Assembly: GCA_903889445.1 (NCBI GenBank)
Contig: CAISXF010000064.1
Span: 28,229 to 92,228, forward strand
Direction of reading: 5' to 3'
DNA: 64,000 bases
Source: an uncultured Pseudomonadota bacterium
GTDB taxonomy: Bacteria; Pseudomonadota; Gammaproteobacteria; Methylococcales; Methylomonadaceae
The translations under genes were made by a program, and so were the position numbers. Positions 56,639 through 64,000 of this stretch are shown one piece after another. Below the pieces are notes generated by a model that was given only the letters and a program-made list of their open reading frames with translations, did not search any database and had not been told where the DNA came from. Position 1 is the first letter of the stretch; each line of letters begins with the position of its first letter.

Positions 56639-57454
56639 TCACCGTTGACATTGCACACAAAAAACCGTGCTGCGATTGGCGAGGCGGATTTCTTGTAACG
56701 GTTGAGCGCATTGTGTACAAGGAAGTTTGCCGCGTCCATAAACGTGTAATTGTTGTTGAAAATAACCCGCTTTGCCATCGGCATTAACGAAATCGCGTAA
56801 CGTGGTGCCGCCTTGTTCAATGGCTCGCGCTAATACTTCTCGAATGCAGGCGACTAATTTTTCACAATCCATTAACGACAAATCACCGGCGTGGCGCGTC
56901 GGTAAAATCGCCGCCATAAACAACGCTTCATTCGCGTAAATGTTGCCCACCCCGACCACGATTTTTCCGTTCATTAAAAATGTTTTCACTGGCACACGTC
57001 GCCCCCGTGCCAAATGATAAAGTTGTGACGTGGTGAAATCCGCCGATAACGGTTCAACACCTAAATCGCGCAATAAGGGATGCTTCATTACGTCGCCGGT
57101 CGCCCACACCAACGCGCCAAATCGGCGTTGATCGTTGAAACGTAACACCGTATCGGCATCGAAAATAATATCAACGTGATCGTGTTTGCCAATGGGCGCA
57201 TCCATTTTCACGATGCGTAAATTCCCCGACATCCCTAAATGCGCGATTAGCGTGCCGTTTTGCGTTTTAATCAACAGATATTTCGCTCGACGTTCGACAC
57301 TTTCGACGGTTTCACGCTGCAAATTGATTTCAAAATCAGGCGAAATTAACCAACGTAATTGTCGTTGTCGAACAATGACATTTTCGATGGTTTTGCCGAT
57401 AATATGCGGCGAAATACCGCGTCCAGTGGTTTCGACTTCGGGTAATTCAGGCAT
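56639..57454 (-). CDS. mutM: MutM/Fpg, formamidopyrimidine-DNA glycosylase
   Basis: Removes oxidised purines such as 8-oxoguanine. The 271-residue protein starts PELPEVETT with catalytic Pro2 and Glu3, has a conserved Lys in RRAKYLLI, and ends with the zinc finger CTQCAQPL...CVQCQR. Two bases separate it from the upstream membrane protein gene. Confidence 0.96.
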   Translation of the reverse strand: MPELPEVETTGRGISPHIIGKTIENVIVRQRQLRWLISPDFEINLQRETVESVERRAKYLLIKTQNGTLIAHLGMSGNLRIVKMDAPIGKHDHVDIIFDADTVLRFNDQRRFGALVWATGDVMKHPLLRDLGVEPLSADFTTSQLYHLARGRRVPVKTFLMNGKIVVGVGNIYANEALFMAAILPTRHAGDLSLMDCEKLVACIREVLARAIEQGGTTLRDFVNADGKAGYFQQQLHVYGRGKLPCTQCAQPLQEIRLANRSTVFCVQCQR

Positions 57455-57456
57455 GA

Positions 57457-57834
57457 TTAGTGTTCACCGCTTGTAACTTCGCCACTTTCGGAAGCTGTGT
57501 GTCCACTTACTTCATGATGCGAACTGCTGTCGTGCCACCCTCTGCTCCCGAAAAAGAAATTTCCCAAACCAAACAAATCAGTCATCAAAATAACAATCAT
57601 CGCATTTTGTGTGATACCGTTGATGCGTTCCAACGTGGTTTTTTTACTTTCGTATTTAGCGAACAATGCCGGAAAAAGATGCTGGGTAAATTCGTATTGA
57701 AAAAAACGTTTAGGCAGCGACGTAATCGTAATGGTGAGCGGAATAAAAAAAATGGTGGTAACTAATAAATAAGGTTCAGTGAATTCAATAAACTCGAAGA
57801 GAATCTCAAATATAAATTCAAAAATATGTGCCAT
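57457..57834 (-). CDS. Membrane protein with His/Ser-rich tail, unknown function
   Basis: A 125-residue protein with two or three hydrophobic segments (about 8-40, 78-96) and a tail rich in His, Ser and Glu (WHDSSSHHEVSGHTASESGEVTSGEH) that could bind metal. No family is recognised. It is two bases upstream of mutM and probably co-transcribed. Nothing links it to DNA repair other than position. Confidence 0.7.
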   Translation of the reverse strand: MAHIFEFIFEILFEFIEFTEPYLLVTTIFFIPLTITITSLPKRFFQYEFTQHLFPALFAKYESKKTTLERINGITQNAMIVILMTDLFGLGNFFFGSRGWHDSSSHHEVSGHTASESGEVTSGEH

Positions 57835-57909
57835 GTAGTCATCTCAAAAGAAAAAATCAAACGTAAAATCAACGCCGAATACGTTGATTTCACTGGTTAT
57901 AACGGTGCG

Positions 57910-58668
57910 TTATTTCGCCACATCCAACACATCGTCGTTGTTTAAACCCACGCCATCATGGGTTAAATAATCACGTTGTTGGAAATACGAGTTTTTGAGA
58001 AATTCATAACGATCTTCGGCGGCTTCGTTAACGACTTTTTCTGCACCTAAATAATCAGCGCGAGCATCCAGAGCTTTCAGCGCAAAAGTGCCACTGCTAA
58101 TGGCACTCGACGCGCCACCGGAACTTAATCCTAATACACCAAAACCAACGTAATTGACGGGATTTATGGCGGCATCGCCGACTCGTCCTGTTATGGCACG
58201 AAGCGAACTCGAACCCAAGAATGGCAACACAACATACGCGCCACTCGGAACGCCCCAAACGCCTAATGTTTGATCAAAATCTTCTTTGTGTTTAGGGAAA
58301 TCAAGAATATCAGCCACATCCACTAAGCCGCCGAAACCCGCGACCGAGTTAATTAACAATCGCGAACCGTCTAAACCAGTTTGCGCTATTTTAAACTGCA
58401 ATAAATCATTAACCGTCACGCCAATATCGTTAATGTTACTGAATAAATTACTCACACCTCTATCCGCAAAAGACGGCATAATCCAGCGATACCCAATCGC
58501 AACAGGCTTTAATACATACTCATCCGCGTGATCATTAAATGACTGCACGCCGCGATTCCAATTTTCTAGCGGATCACGCGCATCTTTTACCGCACCCGTA
58601 CACGCGACCAATGAACCCAATAAGATTGCACCGATTAAACGAGTTAATATTTTTTGCTTTGTTGTCAT
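57910..58668 (-). CDS. mlaA: MlaA, outer-membrane phospholipid transport lipoprotein
   Basis: Outer-membrane component of the Mla pathway that removes phospholipids from the outer leaflet. The 252-residue VacJ-family product has a lipobox (LVAC), DPLENWNRGVQSFNDHADEYVLKPVA and the conserved VWGVPSGAYVVLPFLGSSSLRA. mlaBCDEF are not in the window. Confidence 0.94.
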   Translation of the reverse strand: MTTKQKILTRLIGAILLGSLVACTGAVKDARDPLENWNRGVQSFNDHADEYVLKPVAIGYRWIMPSFADRGVSNLFSNINDIGVTVNDLLQFKIAQTGLDGSRLLINSVAGFGGLVDVADILDFPKHKEDFDQTLGVWGVPSGAYVVLPFLGSSSLRAITGRVGDAAINPVNYVGFGVLGLSSGGASSAISSGTFALKALDARADYLGAEKVVNEAAEDRYEFLKNSYFQQRDYLTHDGVGLNNDDVLDVAK

Positions 58669-58733
58669 GAAATCTCCATCATTATTATTATTTTTTATTC
58701 AAGGGCGTTTTCGCGTAACATAGCACAGATAGT

Positions 58734-58761
58734 AGCTTGCATCGAGTAGCAGGCTTTTTTT
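58734..58761 (+). terminator. Terminator-like hairpin before rnt
   Basis: AGCTTGC (58734-58740) pairs with GCAGGCT (58749-58755), one wobble, followed by a T-run. It lies on the + strand 27 bases before rnt and between divergent genes, where no upstream gene needs termination. It may attenuate rnt or end a small RNA. Confidence 0.55.
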
Positions 58762-58788
58762 ATTTAAGAACCCCGAGATTTTTACCCA

Positions 58789-59469
58789 ATGGAAATGCCG
58801 ATAATTCCTTTAGAAAAACGCTTTCGCGGTTATCTTCCCGTCGTGATTGATGTCGAAACAGCGGGCTTCAATCCTAAAAAACATGCGTTGCTGGAAATTG
58901 CCGCCGTGATTGTTGAATTTAACGCAGAGCGTAATTTAATGATTACCGAGCGTTATACCGCTCATGTTGTGCCATTTAAAAATGCTGAATTGGATCCCGC
59001 AGCGTTGAAATTTACGGGAATTGATCCGTATCATCCGTTTCGGATGGCGATCGAGGAAAAGGCGGCGTTGGAGTTAATTTTTAAACCGATTAAAGACGCG
59101 ATTAAGCGGAATAAATGCTCAAAAGCCATTTTGGTTGGTCATAATGCCGCGTTTGATATTGCGTTTTTAAATGCCGCCGCGCATCGTACCCAAATTAAAA
59201 AAAATCCGTTTCACCCTTTTAGTACGTTTGATACTGCAACGTTGGGCGGTTTGGCGTATCAACAAACGGTTTTGGCAAAAGTGGCACACGCGGCGGGTTT
59301 GCATTGGGAAAATGATCGGGCGCATTCGGCGTTGTACGATGCCGAAAAAACAGCAGAATTATTTTGTATGATTATCAACCGCTGGAAACGATTAGAATCC
59401 CTAGAAATAAACGAATCTGAAAAAACATCCGCAGAAACAAATGAATCTGAATCGAATATCATACTTTAA
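58789..59469 (+). CDS. rnt: RNase T, 3' exoribonuclease
   Basis: Trims tRNA and other RNA 3' ends. The 226-residue DEDD-type protein has D21-x-E23 (VIDVETAGF), the second Asp in HNAAFDIAFLNAAA and the C-terminal HSALYDAEKTAELF. The tail (about 205-226) is Glu/Ser-rich. 30 bases before yajD. Confidence 0.94.
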   Translation: MEMPIIPLEKRFRGYLPVVIDVETAGFNPKKHALLEIAAVIVEFNAERNLMITERYTAHVVPFKNAELDPAALKFTGIDPYHPFRMAIEEKAALELIFKPIKDAIKRNKCSKAILVGHNAAFDIAFLNAAAHRTQIKKNPFHPFSTFDTATLGGLAYQQTVLAKVAHAAGLHWENDRAHSALYDAEKTAELFCMIINRWKRLESLEINESEKTSAETNESESNIIL

Positions 59470-59499
59470 TTTTCAATTTTTTAAATTACAGAGTTTTTT

Positions 59500-59880
59500 A
59501 TGACCATCAAAAAAGTCGCTTTAAACCAAGATAAACTGAATCAAATCGTCATCGACGCACGCAGAAATCAAACTGAGCGCGAACAATCGTATCGCGGGCA
59601 AGCGTTGAAAATGTATCCGTGGATTTGTGGGCGGTGTACGCGCGAATTTACGAACACTAATTTGCCTGAATTGACCGTGCATCATCGCAATCATAATCAC
59701 GACGACAATCCCGCAGACGGCAGCAATTGGGAGTTGTTGTGTTTGTATTGCCACGATAATGAGCATCAACGTTTTGAAGAAACGCGCTTCGGCAATACGG
59801 ATAATCGTTCAACAAATGCACCGTTGGGAGCGCACAATCCGTTTGCGAATTTGAAAAATATGTTGGAAAGCAAAAAGTAA
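59500..59880 (+). CDS. yajD: YajD-like HNH nuclease
   Basis: A 126-residue HNH endonuclease with the zinc pair CGRC and CLYC, and the HH-N-H motif (TVHHRNHNHDDNP...NWELLCLYCHDNEH). The biological target of YajD is unknown. Followed by a perfect bidirectional terminator. Confidence 0.93.
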   Translation: MTIKKVALNQDKLNQIVIDARRNQTEREQSYRGQALKMYPWICGRCTREFTNTNLPELTVHHRNHNHDDNPADGSNWELLCLYCHDNEHQRFEETRFGNTDNRSTNAPLGAHNPFANLKNMLESKK

Positions 59881-59898
59881 GCGTGATTTCAACGTCAT

Positions 59899-59939
59899 AA
59901 AAAAACCGCCTTCGCATAACGCAGAAAGGCGGTTTTTTT
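59899..59939. terminator. Bidirectional terminator between yajD and erpA
   Basis: Fourteen-base perfect arms (59899-59912 and 59926-59939) with AAAACCGCCTT / AAGGCGGTTTT, A-run and T-run flanks. Ends yajD (+) and erpA (-). Confidence 0.94.
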
Positions 59940-59958
59940 GTGCAAATCGGTTGACGAA

Positions 59959-60291
59959 TTAAGCCGAAAATGACGATCCGCAACCGCACGTCGTGGTTGC
60001 ATTTGGGTTACGAATCACAAATTGTGCGCCCGACAAATCGTCTTTGTAATCGATTTCCGCGCCGCTCAAATAGCCGATGCTCATGGAATCAATCAACACC
60101 GTCACGCCATTTTTTTCAACTTGTGTGTCGTCTTCATTCACTTCTTCATCGAAAGTGAAACCATATTGAAAGCCAGAACAACCGCCGCCTGAAACGTAAA
60201 CCCGCAGTTTCAATTGGTCGTTGCCTTCTTCTACAATCAAATCGTGTACTTTATTGGCTGCGCTTTCGGTAAAAATAATCGGTGTGGTCAT
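59959..60291 (-). CDS. erpA: ErpA, iron-sulfur cluster insertion protein
   Basis: A-type Fe-S carrier. The 110-residue protein has the three conserved Cys: GGGCSGF and the terminal TCGCGSSF. The N-terminus [15 protein letters not shown] fits ErpA. Following argC on the same strand, a linkage known in gammaproteobacteria. It complements the suf operon at 33-39 kb. Confidence 0.93.
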   Translation of the reverse strand: MTTPIIFTESAANKVHDLIVEEGNDQLKLRVYVSGGGCSGFQYGFTFDEEVNEDDTQVEKNGVTVLIDSMSIGYLSGAEIDYKDDLSGAQFVIRNPNATTTCGCGSSFSA

Positions 60292-60362
60292 TATAAATAA
60301 TCGGTTGAGTTGGAATTAAAAACAGTTTGAATTATGGCTATTCCTAGTTTTTTAGTCAAGAA

Positions 60363-61403
60363 TTACGGATACAACGCCACCGTCGCTAAACCTTGATTTT
60401 CTGGCAAACCAAAACGTAAATTCATCGCTTGCACCGCTTGACCCGCCGCGCCTTTCACCAAATTATCAATCACCGACAAAATCACCAGAGTTTTTCCGCC
60501 TTGTGGTAAATGTAACGCTATTTGACAACGATTACTGCCGCGAACATTGCGCGTGTCGAGGTGCGAACCAAACGGCAACACATCGACAAATTCTTCGTTT
60601 TCATAACGGGTTTCGTAACGGTTTTGTAATGTTTCTGCGCTGATTTCGTCTGTTAACGTTGCGTACAACGTGGCGTGAATGCCGCGAATCATCGGCGTTA
60701 AATGCGGCACAAATGTTAAATTTACTGGCTGTTTTGCCATCGCTGTTAAACCTTGGGTAATTTCGGGCAAATGCCGATGCCCGTTGACGGCGTAGGCTTT
60801 AAAACTTTCCCCCGTTTCGCTCATTAACGTCGAAATTTCCGCTTTGCGTCCCGCGCCACTCACGCCCGATTTCACGTCAGCGATTAAATGCGCCACATCG
60901 ACACCGCCATTTTCCAACAAAGGCAAAAATCCCAATTGCACCGCCGTGGGATAACAGCCCGCGCACGCAATTAAATCCGCGTTTTTCAGTGCGTCGCGGT
61001 GAATTTCGGGCAAACCGTAAACCGCTTCAGCAATTAAATCAGGCGTGGCGTGCGTCATGCCGTACCATTTTTCCCATTCCGCCACGTTTTTCAAGCGAAA
61101 ATCCGCCGACAAATCAATCACTTTAATGCCGCGTTCGAGTAATTCTTTCGCCATCAACATCGCGGTTCCATTCGGCGTAGCGAAAAAAACCACGTTGCAA
61201 TTCGCCAAAGCTTCAATCGTCGGCAAACAAAAAGTTAAGTCTTTTAAATAGCCGCGCAAATTCGGGTAAAGCGCGTCAACACGCATTCCATCATCGGAAC
61301 GCGACGTAACCGCCGTAATTTCTACATCCGAATGCAACGCCAAAATGCGTAATAATTCCACACCCGTGTAACCCGTGCCGCCGACAATTCCTGCTTTAAT
61401 CAT
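60363..61403 (-). CDS. argC: ArgC, N-acetyl-gamma-glutamyl-phosphate reductase
   Basis: NADPH-dependent third step of arginine synthesis. The 346-residue protein has the Rossmann [14 protein letters not shown], and the catalytic Cys in [18 protein letters not shown] precedes the ATG at 61403; an in-frame start 48 bases upstream lacks a site. Confidence 0.95.
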   Translation of the reverse strand: MIKAGIVGGTGYTGVELLRILALHSDVEITAVTSRSDDGMRVDALYPNLRGYLKDLTFCLPTIEALANCNVVFFATPNGTAMLMAKELLERGIKVIDLSADFRLKNVAEWEKWYGMTHATPDLIAEAVYGLPEIHRDALKNADLIACAGCYPTAVQLGFLPLLENGGVDVAHLIADVKSGVSGAGRKAEISTLMSETGESFKAYAVNGHRHLPEITQGLTAMAKQPVNLTFVPHLTPMIRGIHATLYATLTDEISAETLQNRYETRYENEEFVDVLPFGSHLDTRNVRGSNRCQIALHLPQGGKTLVILSVIDNLVKGAAGQAVQAMNLRFGLPENQGLATVALYP

Positions 61404-61544
61404 GTTTTTTCCTATTCGTTGATTTTTCGTCAAGAATAACACGAAATTCATCCGCCATTCTTGTCTGCGATCGCGTTAATTTTTCGCCCTTCGCAATGCT
61501 ATAATGCGACTTCGACACAATCCAAATTTACTGAGGAATTTAAC

Positions 61545-62042
61545 ATGAGTATTAGCGCAACAGAATATAAACAAGCCATGCAATTATGGGCAAGCGGCGT
61601 GACCGTTGTCACCACAAATTCGGAAAAATACGGTTTACAAGGCATGACCGTTTCGGCATTTTCTGGCGTGTCGGCGAATCCAGCGTTGATTTTATGTTGT
61701 TTAAATGAAGCGGCGGATACGGGCGAAGGGATTGAATTGAGCCAATATTTTGCGGTGAATATCTTAACCACCGCTCAACAAAATGCTTCCAATCAATTTG
61801 CGGGCGGATGCAGTCACGAAGAACGATTTGCCCATAATCCGTGGCATACCGCGATTACGGGTGCGCCATTATTAAGCGAAAGTTTGTTGTCGTTAGATTG
61901 TAAATTGGTGGAGAAAGTTCGCGCTGGTTCACATTGGATTTTGATTGGTGAAGTGCTAGCGTGCGAATTACGCACTGGCGAACCGTTGTTATATTATTCT
62001 GCTGATTACCGCGAATTGGTGGCAGTGGACGCGAATAAATAA
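61545..62042 (+). CDS. Flavin reductase-like protein
   Basis: A 165-residue FMN-binding flavin reductase domain protein (ASGVTVVTTNSEKYGLQGMTVSAFSGVSANPALILCCLN; FAVNILTTAQQNASNQFAG). It would reduce free flavin or supply a two-component monooxygenase. GAGGAATTTAAC precedes the ATG at 61545, deciding it over a start 84 bases upstream. No monooxygenase partner is adjacent. Confidence 0.9.
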   Translation: MSISATEYKQAMQLWASGVTVVTTNSEKYGLQGMTVSAFSGVSANPALILCCLNEAADTGEGIELSQYFAVNILTTAQQNASNQFAGGCSHEERFAHNPWHTAITGAPLLSESLLSLDCKLVEKVRAGSHWILIGEVLACELRTGEPLLYYSADYRELVAVDANK

Positions 62043-62066
62043 ATTTTAATCGCTTTTCGTTAAATT

Positions 62067-62087
62067 GAGATGTTATATTGTAACGAA
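62067..62087. promoter_or_regulatory. Possible Zur box upstream of zur
   Basis: GAGATGTTATATTGTAACGAA resembles the Zur box ATGTTATANTATAACAT over its left and centre parts; the right half is degenerate. It lies 23 bases before the zur ATG. Flanking AAATTGAG / CTCAATTT arms form an 8-base inverted repeat around it. Suggests autoregulation. Confidence 0.45.
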
Positions 62088-62109
62088 TATCACTCAATTT
62101 TTTATTTTT

Positions 62110-62610
62110 ATGACCGATTCTGCTGAACTGCCCGCGCCACACAATCATTCCCTTTGCATCAATACCGCGCTAACGCTGGCGGCGCAATTATGCACCGAAC
62201 GCGGTGTGCAACTCACCGCGATTCGCCAACAAGTTTTAGAACTCATTTGGGCAAATCATCACGCGGTGAAAGCCTACGATTTACTCGAACGCATCAAACC
62301 GTTACAAAGTGCTGCCAAACCCGCCACGATTTACCGCGCGTTAGATTTTTTGCGCGAACAAGGTTTTATTCACCGCGTCGAAAGTTTGAATGCGTTTGTT
62401 GGATGTAACGATTTGAAATCCGCACACGAGCAATTACTGTTGATTTGCAAGCAATGCGAAAACGTCGAAGAGCGTCATGCGGATTCCGTTATGCAAGCTC
62501 TCACGCAAGAATTCGTGCTAGCAGGATTTACCGCGCATCATCAAGCGATTGAAATTCACGGCATTTGTGCAACTTGCACGCAATCCAATCACATTCCTCA
62601 GCTTGTTTAA
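62110..62610 (+). CDS. zur: Zur, zinc uptake regulator (Fur family)
   Basis: A 166-residue Fur-family repressor. It has a winged helix (LTAIRQQVLELIWANHHAVKAYDLLERI; KPATIYRALDFLREQGFIHRVES), His residues for the sensory site, and the two structural CxxC pairs CKQC and CATC. The match is to Zur rather than Fur (no HHHDH run and RVESLNAFVGC-type Zur motif). Next to a CobW-type zinc GTPase gene. Confidence 0.92.
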   Translation: MTDSAELPAPHNHSLCINTALTLAAQLCTERGVQLTAIRQQVLELIWANHHAVKAYDLLERIKPLQSAAKPATIYRALDFLREQGFIHRVESLNAFVGCNDLKSAHEQLLLICKQCENVEERHADSVMQALTQEFVLAGFTAHHQAIEIHGICATCTQSNHIPQLV

Positions 62611-62649
62611 ATTGTAAAAAACACGCGGCGTAAATTGCTCATACGTCAT

Positions 62650-62671
62650 AAATGATATAATATAACATATC
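62650..62671. promoter_or_regulatory. Zur box upstream of the CobW-type GTPase gene
   Basis: AAATGATATAATATAACATA plus TC matches the Zur consensus AAATGTTATANTATAACATTTC at about 20 of 22 positions. It lies 26 bases before the ATG of the GTPase gene, within the likely promoter. Confidence 0.8.
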
Positions 62672-62697
62672 AATAAAATTCACTTTCCCTCAAAATA

Positions 62698-63855
62698 ATG
62701 ACCACAAAAAAACTCCCCGTCACCGTACTTTCTGGCTTTTTAGGCGCGGGAAAAACGACTTTATTAAATTCAATTTTAGCCAATCGTGACGGTTTAAAAA
62801 TCGCGGTTATCGTCAATGACATGAGCGAAATCAACATCGATGCCGCGCTCGTTAAAAACGAAATGTCATTAAATTACGCCGAAGAAAAATTAGTCGAAAT
62901 GAGCAACGGCTGTATTTGTTGCACGTTGCGCGAAGATTTATTGATTGAAATTACCCAACTTGCCCAAGAACAACGTTTTGATTATTTGTTAATCGAATCG
63001 ACGGGCATTGCCGAGCCGTTACCTGTTGCGGAAACGTTCACGTTTCGAGATGAAAATGGCGTGAGTTTGTCGGATTTAGCGCGTTTAGATACGTTGGTAA
63101 CGGTGGTTGATGCGGCGAATTTCATGCGTGATTATTTAGAATCGCAATCACTCAAAGACATTCATGCCGAAATTAGCGACGAAGACGAGCGCAACATTTC
63201 AGATTTATTAGTTGAACAAATTGAATTCAGCAACGTGATTTTAATTTCAAAAGTCGATTTAATCAGCCGTGACGAATTGGAAAATCTCACCGCGATTTTG
63301 CAAAATTTAAATCGTGATGCCGAAATTATTCCCATGATGATGGGCGTTGTGCCATTAGAAAAAATCTTAAATACGCAAAAATTTGATTTTGAAAAAGCCG
63401 AACAAGCCGCAGGTTGGTTGCAAGAATTACGCGGCACGCACAAACCTGAAACAGAAGAATATGGCATTACGAGTTTTGTATTTCAGGCGAAACGTCCTTT
63501 TCACACCACCCGTTTTTACGATTATTTGCATCGTGACGAATGGAATAACGGCACATTATTACGTTCAAAAGGCTTTTTTTGGTTAGCGTCGCGTCTTGAA
63601 TGGGCTGGTTCGTGGTCACAAGCAGGCGGAACAATGCAGCACGGTTGCGCGGGACAGTGGCAAAAATCGTTTGACGAATGCAAGCAAGAACTGGTTTTCA
63701 TCGGGCAAAATATGGATGAACAGAAAGCGATTGCCGAATTAAATGCGTGTTTATTAACTGACGAAGAATTTGCCGCTGGCGAAAACGTGTGGCGCGATTA
63801 TAAAGATGAATTTCCTGTTTGGTTTGTCGATGAAAATATCGACATTACTTCTTAA
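62698..63855 (+). CDS. CobW/COG0523-type GTPase, zinc metallochaperone
   Basis: A 385-residue G3E-family GTPase with Walker A GFLGAGKTTLL (13-23), the metal motif CICC (C71, C73, C74), ESTGIAEP and the base-specificity ISKVDL. The C-terminal CobW_C domain follows (about 260-370; FVFQAKRPFHTTRFYDYL). With a Zur box in front and zur upstream it fits the zinc-shortage subgroup (YeiR/ZigA-like), thought to deliver zinc to clients. Client proteins cannot be named. Confidence 0.92.
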   Translation: MTTKKLPVTVLSGFLGAGKTTLLNSILANRDGLKIAVIVNDMSEINIDAALVKNEMSLNYAEEKLVEMSNGCICCTLREDLLIEITQLAQEQRFDYLLIESTGIAEPLPVAETFTFRDENGVSLSDLARLDTLVTVVDAANFMRDYLESQSLKDIHAEISDEDERNISDLLVEQIEFSNVILISKVDLISRDELENLTAILQNLNRDAEIIPMMMGVVPLEKILNTQKFDFEKAEQAAGWLQELRGTHKPETEEYGITSFVFQAKRPFHTTRFYDYLHRDEWNNGTLLRSKGFFWLASRLEWAGSWSQAGGTMQHGCAGQWQKSFDECKQELVFIGQNMDEQKAIAELNACLLTDEEFAAGENVWRDYKDEFPVWFVDENIDITS

Positions 63856-64000
63856 TTCAAATGCGAATTAAGAGCTAAAAACGCGAACAAAGTTCCAAAA
63901 ATAAAATGCGGCAACGAGTTTCCCGAAAACATGAACCAAAAGTCCATTGTATGAGCGCACCTTGCTGGCACATTCAATGCCTGTTTGCTGTTCAATCCAG
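63852..64000 (-). CDS. C-terminal fragment of a membrane protein (partial)
   Basis: On the minus strand a frame enters from the window edge and ends at a TAA (63852-63854), overlapping the CobW-type gene by four bases at their 3' ends. The residues TMDFWFMFSGNSLPHFIFG and TLFAFLALNSHLN suggest a membrane-protein end. No family is recognised from this piece, and it could be a shadow frame. Confidence 0.4.
   Translation of the reverse strand, partial: GLNSKQALNVPARCAHTMDFWFMFSGNSLPHFIFGTLFAFLALNSHLN

Overview
The window (64 kb, AT-leaning, gene-dense, almost no untranslated space) is chromosomal DNA of a gammaproteobacterium. Support comes from the gene orders tolB-pal-cpoB-queE-queC, dapF-DUF484-xerC (xerC now decayed), COG3014-ycfL-lpoB, rlpA-dacA-dat-ybeD and argC-erpA, plus RsmJ, HemJ, MlaA, RNase T, DUF2333 and DUF4389 proteins. 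Overall character recalls Thiotrichales or Methylococcales, but genus cannot be settled by eye. There is no rRNA, CRISPR array or prophage; one tRNA-Leu(CAA) is present.

Layout. 1-7.9 kb (+): end of tolB, pal, cpoB, queuosine genes queE/queC, a small acidic protein, a Spx/ArsC-like protein, dapE, a nested palindrome, tldD, dapF and DUF484. 7.9-15 kb (+): a membrane protein and an LtaS-like sulfatase sit between DUF484 and a ruined xerC; then DUF2333, DUF4389, a Tsx-like porin and a MASE1-CHASE sensor lacking any output domain. 15.1-25.4 kb (-): an LpoB-type lipoprotein cluster, a SulP transporter next to a periplasmic iota-type carbonic anhydrase, an aminotransferase, htpX, recD and tRNA-Leu. 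25.5-32.3 kb: NTF2-like protein, hemJ and a TlpA-like thioredoxin, pckA, then trpE and trpG separated by a zinc-ribbon membrane protein and a DUF1902/HicA pair whose toxin carries an in-frame amber codon. 32.3-39.6 kb (-): suf operon, with a permease and a small CGCANC-type thioredoxin between sufB and sufC, ending in rsmJ.

39.6-50.7 kb: IS1595-like scrap, acs, EamA exporter, an unusual repeat-bearing zinc metallopeptidase, beta carbonic anhydrase, a start-less reading frame, a NIT-domain chemoreceptor, then HPP-CBS protein, ferredoxin reductase and truncated haemoglobin (a plausible nitrogen-oxide group). 50.7-64 kb: IS200/IS605-like end remnant, purB, folP, ybeD, dat, dacA, rlpA, mutM, mlaA, rnt, yajD, erpA, argC, a flavin reductase, zur, and a CobW-type GTPase preceded by a near-consensus Zur box.

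Working together: dapE/dapF/dacA/dat/rlpA/lpoB serve peptidoglycan; tol-pal, mlaA and the porin serve the outer membrane; sufBCDSU and erpA serve iron-sulfur assembly; SulP, iota-CA and beta-CA handle inorganic carbon; zur-cobW handles zinc shortage. No wholly new defence or mobile system stands out. The best leads are the SulP/iota-CA pair, the trHb-reductase-HPP-NIT group, the permease-thioredoxin pair inside suf, the duplicated-module metallopeptidase, and several decaying genes (xerC, hicA, the IS remnants).
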